Part shown: positions 59,277 to 64,000 of the stretch, piece after piece | How the letters are laid out: each line of letters opens with the position of its first letter | Position numbering within the stretch: position 1 is the stretch's first letter | NCBI GenBank assembly: GCA_013285945.1 | Contig: JABDGP010000006.1 | Location: forward strand, 1 to 64,000 | Source of the DNA: Bacteroidota bacterium | GTDB lineage: Bacteria; Bacteroidota; Bacteroidia; Cytophagales; Cyclobacteriaceae | Length of the DNA stretch: 64,000 nt | Direction of reading: 5' to 3' | Notes under the pieces: model-generated | The model's input: the letters and a program-made list of their open reading frames with translations, nothing else | Told to the model about the DNA's origin: nothing | The model's database searches: none | Made by a program: the position numbers and the translations under genes

Positions 59277-61145
59277 ATGACCACACTACTTCCGTTTTTT
59301 ATTCTCCTTCCGTTTGCAGGATTTATTATCAGCTTATTGATTCCTGCAAAGAATGAAGGCCTGCTTTCGATTACGTCTTATCTGACTGCCGGCATTCACT
59401 GGGCTGGGGTTACTTTGTTTACCATTTATTGGTTCTTCGATGGGCATACTGTGTTGGACCATGATTATGTCACACTTTATCAAACTACTGATTACGATTT
59501 TTTCATTGATTTCTATTTTGATAAAATCACTGCGGTTTATCTTTTTGTAGGTTCTTTTCTTACGTTTTTGGTAACGATATACAGTCGCTATTATTTACAT
59601 CGTGAGGCGGGCTACAAACGATTTTTCAACACGATACTTTTTTTCTTTTTGGGTTACAACATAGCCGTTGCTTCGGGTAACCTCGAAACGATGTTCATTG
59701 GTTGGGAGATTCTTGGGATATCTTCATTCTTATTGATAGCTTTTTACAGAGATCGTTACTTGCCTGTAAAAAACGCAGTGAAAGTTTTTTCCGTTTATCG
59801 TGTGGCCGATGTCGGGCTGATCCTGGCCATGTGGATGAGTCATCATTTGTGGCACGAGAACATTACCTTTTCAAAACTTAATAATTTTGAGCTTGTTCAC
59901 CATCAATTGCAAAGTCATACGGTAATCGGAGTGTTCATTGCTATGATGTTTCTGATCTCCGCTGCTGCCAAGTCGGCACAACTTCCTTTTTCTTCATGGC
60001 TTCCTCGCGCTATGGAAGGCCCCACGCCATCGAGTGCTATTTTCTACGGATCGCTTTCCGTGCATTTGGGAGTTTTTCTATTGCTTCGCACGTTTCCGTT
60101 TTGGGAACAGCAGATTTCAGTTCGTGTGTTGATTGCTTTGCTTGGTTTGCTCACAGCCATTATTGCCACAGGCATTGCCCGCGTGCAGTCTTCTGTGAAA
60201 AGTCAGATTGCCTATGCCTCGGTGGCACAGATCGGACTAATCTTTATTGAAGTAGCAGCAGGATTTGATAATTTGGCATTGTTCCATTTTGCTGGTAATG
60301 CGTTTTTGCGAACCTATCAGTTGTTGGTTTCACCTTCGGTGGTAAGCTATTTAATCCGTGAGCAGTTTTATAATTTCTCTCCGCATGCACGCTCCATTGA
60401 AGAGTCGTTTCCTAAAAAGATGGCCTACACATTATACATTCTGTGCATAAAGGAGTGGAACCTCGATTCGTTTATGTATCGCTATTTGTGGAACCCGCTC
60501 AAATGGCTGGGGAATAAATTAGACTTCCTGACACTGAACCGGACGGTTATCTTTTTCATACCTGCCTACCTGATTGGAGTACTTTGTCTGGGTATTTCCG
60601 ATAATTTACCCGACTTCGTCGTTAGTAAACTTCCAATATTTTTCTCGCTGATAGGCTTGGTTATGGTGTTGAAGTCATTCACCGAAAGGAAGGTGGCAAG
60701 GCTTAGTTGGATATTGATCATCATGAATCACCTGTGGGTAGCATTGGCAATTTCCTTCAACGAACATTTTAAATACGGCCAACCGGTTATTTACCTAAGT
60801 GGGATTATTGTAGCTGGCGCACTTGGACTCATTTGTCTTTATAGGCTACGTTCGATTGAGGGCAATATTGATCTTGATCAGTTTCACGGACACTCGTTTA
60901 AGCATCCCAAGCTCGCCTTTTTCTTTTTTCTCTGCTGTTTGGGTGCCACAGGCTTTCCTATTTCGCCCACATTTATTGGCGAAGATTTGATTTTCACTCA
61001 CATCCATGAAGATCAGGCGCTATTGGCATTCTTTACTTCTTTGAGTTTTATCATCGATGGAATTGCGATCATTCGAATTTATGCTCGAGTGTTCCTGGGG
61101 CCTCACGCAAAATCGATGTACGAAATGGCTTACCGGTCTTCGTAA
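59277..61145 (+). CDS. dabB: DabB-like proton-conducting (NuoL-type) membrane subunit
   Basis: NLETMFIGWEILGISSFLLIAFYRDR; KSAQLPFSSWLPRAMEGPTPSSAIFYGSLSVHLGVFLLLR; 2-bp gap after dabA. Confidence 0.9.
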   Translation: MTTLLPFFILLPFAGFIISLLIPAKNEGLLSITSYLTAGIHWAGVTLFTIYWFFDGHTVLDHDYVTLYQTTDYDFFIDFYFDKITAVYLFVGSFLTFLVTIYSRYYLHREAGYKRFFNTILFFFLGYNIAVASGNLETMFIGWEILGISSFLLIAFYRDRYLPVKNAVKVFSVYRVADVGLILAMWMSHHLWHENITFSKLNNFELVHHQLQSHTVIGVFIAMMFLISAAAKSAQLPFSSWLPRAMEGPTPSSAIFYGSLSVHLGVFLLLRTFPFWEQQISVRVLIALLGLLTAIIATGIARVQSSVKSQIAYASVAQIGLIFIEVAAGFDNLALFHFAGNAFLRTYQLLVSPSVVSYLIREQFYNFSPHARSIEESFPKKMAYTLYILCIKEWNLDSFMYRYLWNPLKWLGNKLDFLTLNRTVIFFIPAYLIGVLCLGISDNLPDFVVSKLPIFFSLIGLVMVLKSFTERKVARLSWILIIMNHLWVALAISFNEHFKYGQPVIYLSGIIVAGALGLICLYRLRSIEGNIDLDQFHGHSFKHPKLAFFFFLCCLGATGFPISPTFIGEDLIFTHIHEDQALLAFFTSLSFIIDGIAIIRIYARVFLGPHAKSMYEMAYRSS

Positions 61146-61164
61146 AAAGACTGACAGGGCCTTT

Positions 61165-61587
61165 CTATTTGTGGTTAATCAAGTAACCAATTGCCATTGC
61201 ATAGCCTTCAAGTCCAAATCCGGTTATCAGGCCGGCACATTTTGATGTGATCAGGCTTTTATGACGAAATTCTTCGCGAGCATATATGTTGCTGATATGG
61301 ACCTCTACCACTGGAGTCTTGATGGCACCGATAGCGTCATGAATAGCTATGGAGGTATGTGTGTAAGCACCGGCATTCAATACTACACCCTGATAGTCGA
61401 ACCCGACTTCATGCAACTTGTTAATAATCTCACCTTCTACATTCGATTGAAAGTAAAATAACTCTGCGGACTTGAATCGTTGCTTTAACTTTTCAAAAAC
61501 GGTGTCGAAAGCTTCGTTCCCGTAAATATCCGGTTCGCGTTTGCCCAGCAAGTTTAAGTTGGGGCCATTGATGATCTGAATTTTCAT
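61165..61587 (-). CDS. aroQ: type II 3-dehydroquinate dehydratase
   Basis: IQIINGPNLNLLGKREPDIYG; VVLNAGAYTHTSIAIHDAI; VEVHISNIYAREEFRHKS. Confidence 0.96.
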   Translation of the reverse strand: MKIQIINGPNLNLLGKREPDIYGNEAFDTVFEKLKQRFKSAELFYFQSNVEGEIINKLHEVGFDYQGVVLNAGAYTHTSIAIHDAIGAIKTPVVEVHISNIYAREEFRHKSLITSKCAGLITGFGLEGYAMAIGYLINHK

Positions 61588-61684
61588 AAGTTAAATCGGT
61601 TCGCCTGTGGGTGAAGGTTTGATGGAATCGAAGTTGTAATTTGCAAATTAACAGGAACATATTGATTCATCAACGGATTCTACT

Positions 61685-62584
61685 TTGAATTGGGACGTCT
61701 ACATCAAACAGTTTGGTCAATACCTGAAGCTTGAGCGCTCATTATCTCAAAACTCAATTGACGCTTATGTGCATGATGTTGAGAAACTAAAACAATTTAA
61801 TGAATTGGAGGGCACAAAAAAGGATGCTCTAAAAATTACGCCTAAAGACCTTCAAAAGTTCATTCATTATATTAATGAGCTCAACATGAGTGCTCACAGT
61901 CAGGCAAGAATTCTGTCGGGGCTCAAGGCTTTCTATAAGTATTTGGTTTTTGAGGAATTGATTGAAAACAATCCGGCTGCACAACTTGAAGGCCCGAAAC
62001 TTGGCCGTAAGTTGCCCGATACGCTTGAATATCTTGAAATTGTTAAACTCCTAGAGGCGATAGATCTTTCTACGCCCGAGGGAGCCCGGAACCGCGCTAT
62101 GATGGAAACATTATATAGCTCGGGCCTGCGTGTGAGTGAGCTTGTAGATTTAAGACTTGCCAATATTTATTTTGATATCGGATTTCTTCGGGTGGTAGGC
62201 AAAGGAAATAAGGAGAGGCTGGTGCCTATCGGGCGCGATGCTATGAAATACCTGAAAATTTATTGTGACGAAGTTCGTGTGCATGTGCCTGTGCAGAAGG
62301 GGTTTGAAAGTTATGTGTTCCTCAATAGGCGAGGCCGCAGACTCACGCGTGTTATGATCTTGCTTATCGTCAAAGGCCTGGCTGCAAAGATTGGTCTAAA
62401 GAAAACGATCAGCCCCCACACGTTCCGCCATTCATTTGCAACACATTTGATTGAAGGCGGGGCCGACTTGCGAGCTGTGCAAGAGATGCTGGGGCATGAG
62501 TCGATAACGACAACTGAAATATACACTCATTTGGATCGCGATTATTTGCGGCAAGTTGTTCAGGAGTTTCACCCACGGGCTTAA
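61685..62584 (+). CDS. xerD: XerC/XerD-type tyrosine recombinase
   Basis: YSSGLRVSELVDLRL, SPHTFRHSFATHLIEGGADLRAVQEMLGHESITTTEIYTHLD. TTG start. Confidence 0.9.
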   Translation: MNWDVYIKQFGQYLKLERSLSQNSIDAYVHDVEKLKQFNELEGTKKDALKITPKDLQKFIHYINELNMSAHSQARILSGLKAFYKYLVFEELIENNPAAQLEGPKLGRKLPDTLEYLEIVKLLEAIDLSTPEGARNRAMMETLYSSGLRVSELVDLRLANIYFDIGFLRVVGKGNKERLVPIGRDAMKYLKIYCDEVRVHVPVQKGFESYVFLNRRGRRLTRVMILLIVKGLAAKIGLKKTISPHTFRHSFATHLIEGGADLRAVQEMLGHESITTTEIYTHLDRDYLRQVVQEFHPRA

Positions 62585-62626
62585 CTTTGAGATTAAAATA
62601 AATAATTGCCTTAGTTTTAATTAAAT

Positions 62627-63151
62627 TTGAATATGAGATTTTTAACCGGTTTACTTTTTGTTATCAGTACTTGCACTTTTGGTCAGGGTATTAGCGTGGA
62701 GTACGACAAGACCCACGATTTTTCCAAATACAAAACCTTTTCCTTTGGCGAAAGCCAGGTCATAACTCCTCAAGACCAGAAACAAATTAGCGACGCTGTT
62801 ATCGATAAGTGGATTAAGAATAGTGTTTCAAGTGAATTGGAATTTAAAGGACTAAAGAGAGTCGATTCATTGGCTGACTTGGTTGTTACCTACGCTGTTG
62901 GGACGATGGCCCGCTCAGATTCACAACCTATTGGTCCGCTCGGGCAGACGCCAGGCTCTACAGCAACAAGCTGGTCACGTAATTATCAGCAGACGAGTCT
63001 GATCATTGATTTGAATAGCCGGAATAATTCTTTGGTATGGCGCATCAATTCGTTTGCCGATATCATTGGTAAGGATTCTGAACGCACCATTGATCTGATT
63101 GTGGAGCGCGGATTTAAGAAATTTGGCAAGCCCATCAGGAAAAAGAAATAG
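62627..63151 (+). CDS. DUF4136 domain protein
   Basis: SVEYDKTHDFSKYKTFSFGES; DLVVTYAVGTM; RTIDLIVERGFKKFG. Confidence 0.85.
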   Translation: MNMRFLTGLLFVISTCTFGQGISVEYDKTHDFSKYKTFSFGESQVITPQDQKQISDAVIDKWIKNSVSSELEFKGLKRVDSLADLVVTYAVGTMARSDSQPIGPLGQTPGSTATSWSRNYQQTSLIIDLNSRNNSLVWRINSFADIIGKDSERTIDLIVERGFKKFGKPIRKKK

Positions 63152-63154
63152 CAA

Positions 63155-63751
63155 TTAAGCAGATGCCTTAGCTAATCTCTTATAGATTTCAAGGCATGTC
63201 CAGGCATCGGTGGCCGCATAGCTGATTTGCTTGTCATTTAAGGTAGAAGCCTCCCAGTTGCTCGTTTGGGCTGTCTTTGAAACCCGAAACCCCAGCAGAA
63301 GTCCGGTAAGTTTTTTCACGCCCTCCACCTGAAGCCCGGCATTCTTGGCCAGGTCAGCGAGTTCAATAACTCCCTGCGGAGTAAATTTTTTTAATCGTTG
63401 CAGCGCCTTGATATCATCGCGCAATGCAACTCCGGCTTTCAATATGTTTGGATTTTCAAGGAAATCAATTACTTCAGACTGAAGCCCAGTATGGTTAAGC
63501 CGAATCAGGAAGACTTTCTCCTCAAGTGCTATCTGCAGGAGCGCAACTTTGTTTTGATGACCACTTACAAATACGGGTTTTGTCTCGGTATCAAAGCCTA
63601 CTATTGAATGCCGATTTATTTCAGAAAAAACCTCTGACAGGTTAGAGGCTTCTGAAATTACAACGATTTTCCCTTTATAAGCGCCTAGCGGCAAAGCATT
63701 AATTTCTTCCGAAGTAATTGTCGTCTTTTGAAAATGAGGTTGTTGAGACAT
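63155..63751 (-). CDS. 3'-5' exonuclease (RNase D/WRN-like)
   Basis: IVGFDTETKPVFVSGHQNKVALLQIAL; KQISYAATDAWTCLEIYKRL. Confidence 0.88.
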   Translation of the reverse strand: MSQQPHFQKTTITSEEINALPLGAYKGKIVVISEASNLSEVFSEINRHSIVGFDTETKPVFVSGHQNKVALLQIALEEKVFLIRLNHTGLQSEVIDFLENPNILKAGVALRDDIKALQRLKKFTPQGVIELADLAKNAGLQVEGVKKLTGLLLGFRVSKTAQTSNWEASTLNDKQISYAATDAWTCLEIYKRLAKASA

Positions 63752-63762
63752 GTGGCTTTTAA

Positions 63763-64000
63763 CTAACTTTTCTTCACCTGGTAATTCACATTTCTGTCTT
63801 TGAGATAATTGACAATGAAATCAAAATCTTCTCCCTTTTCTCCCAAATACTCTGGCGGGCAAATTCCTTTGCGATTGAATTTCCCATCGGAAACCAGATG
63901 AGCCGCTGCTGTGCAAGTGTAGCCGGTAGTACGCGCCATCGATAGCGTGCCGCTCGATTTCTCGGTGTGGTCAAGCAGCGTATATTCATATTTTCTTGGA
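63763..64000 (-). CDS. saccharopine dehydrogenase family protein, C-terminal part (runs off window)
   Basis: Hand translation: PRKYEYTLLDHTEKSSGTLSMARTTGYTCTAAAHLVSDGKFNRKGICPPEYLGEKGEDFDFIVNYLKDRNVNYQVKKS*; SMARTTGYT typical. Not in ORF track because the start lies outside the window. Confidence 0.75.
   Translation of the reverse strand, partial: PRKYEYTLLDHTEKSSGTLSMARTTGYTCTAAAHLVSDGKFNRKGICPPEYLGEKGEDFDFIVNYLKDRNVNYQVKKS

Noticed and set aside
61685-62584. Tyrosine recombinase as evidence of an integrated mobile element
   Set aside because: Sequence looks like housekeeping XerC/D; no adjacent tRNA, att-like repeats, transposase or phage genes.
63786-63989. 67-aa minus ORF MNIRCLTTPRNRAARYRW...
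   Set aside because: Wrong frame; the overlapping frame gives a saccharopine dehydrogenase C-terminus.
1-64000. CRISPR arrays, tRNA/rRNA genes, retrons or large tandem repeats
   Set aside because: Read through the intergenic gaps without finding regularly spaced repeats or cloverleaf-like elements; most gaps are under 200 bp. A tRNAscan/Infernal run would settle it.

Overview
The window looks like a chromosomal segment from a Bacteroidota (Cytophagales-like) bacterium. The signs are recurrent TAnnTTTG -7 boxes, a gliding-motility/T9SS-type C-terminal domain, and many PorT-like beta-barrels and lipoproteins. It is dense and mostly housekeeping: rpe, pdhB, hisS, hutH, pckG, birA, rsfS, ftsH, lpxH, acpP-like, rnhA, aroQ, xer, an ABC-F ATPase, permeases and an NtrC/NtrY-like two-component pair. 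I found no rRNA, tRNA, CRISPR array, transposase or prophage. The parts most worth a second look are: (1) the left edge, where two pieces of what looks like one LPP20-type gene sit head-to-head across a short inverted repeat (inversion or assembly chimera); (2) a DabA/DabB inorganic-carbon locus next to a SulP transporter and porin, with a divergent pair of uncharacterised small exported ORFs between them; (3) two TGACA-N6-TGTCA-type direct repeats between a YafY/WYL regulator and a GyrI/DHFR/SRPBCC operon; (4) a LpoB plus tandem TPR-lipoprotein cluster; (5) near-leaderless promoters with an identical TTTGCGCCCATG junction; and (6) small ORFs missed by the supplied track. All family names are my recognition of motifs; no search was run.
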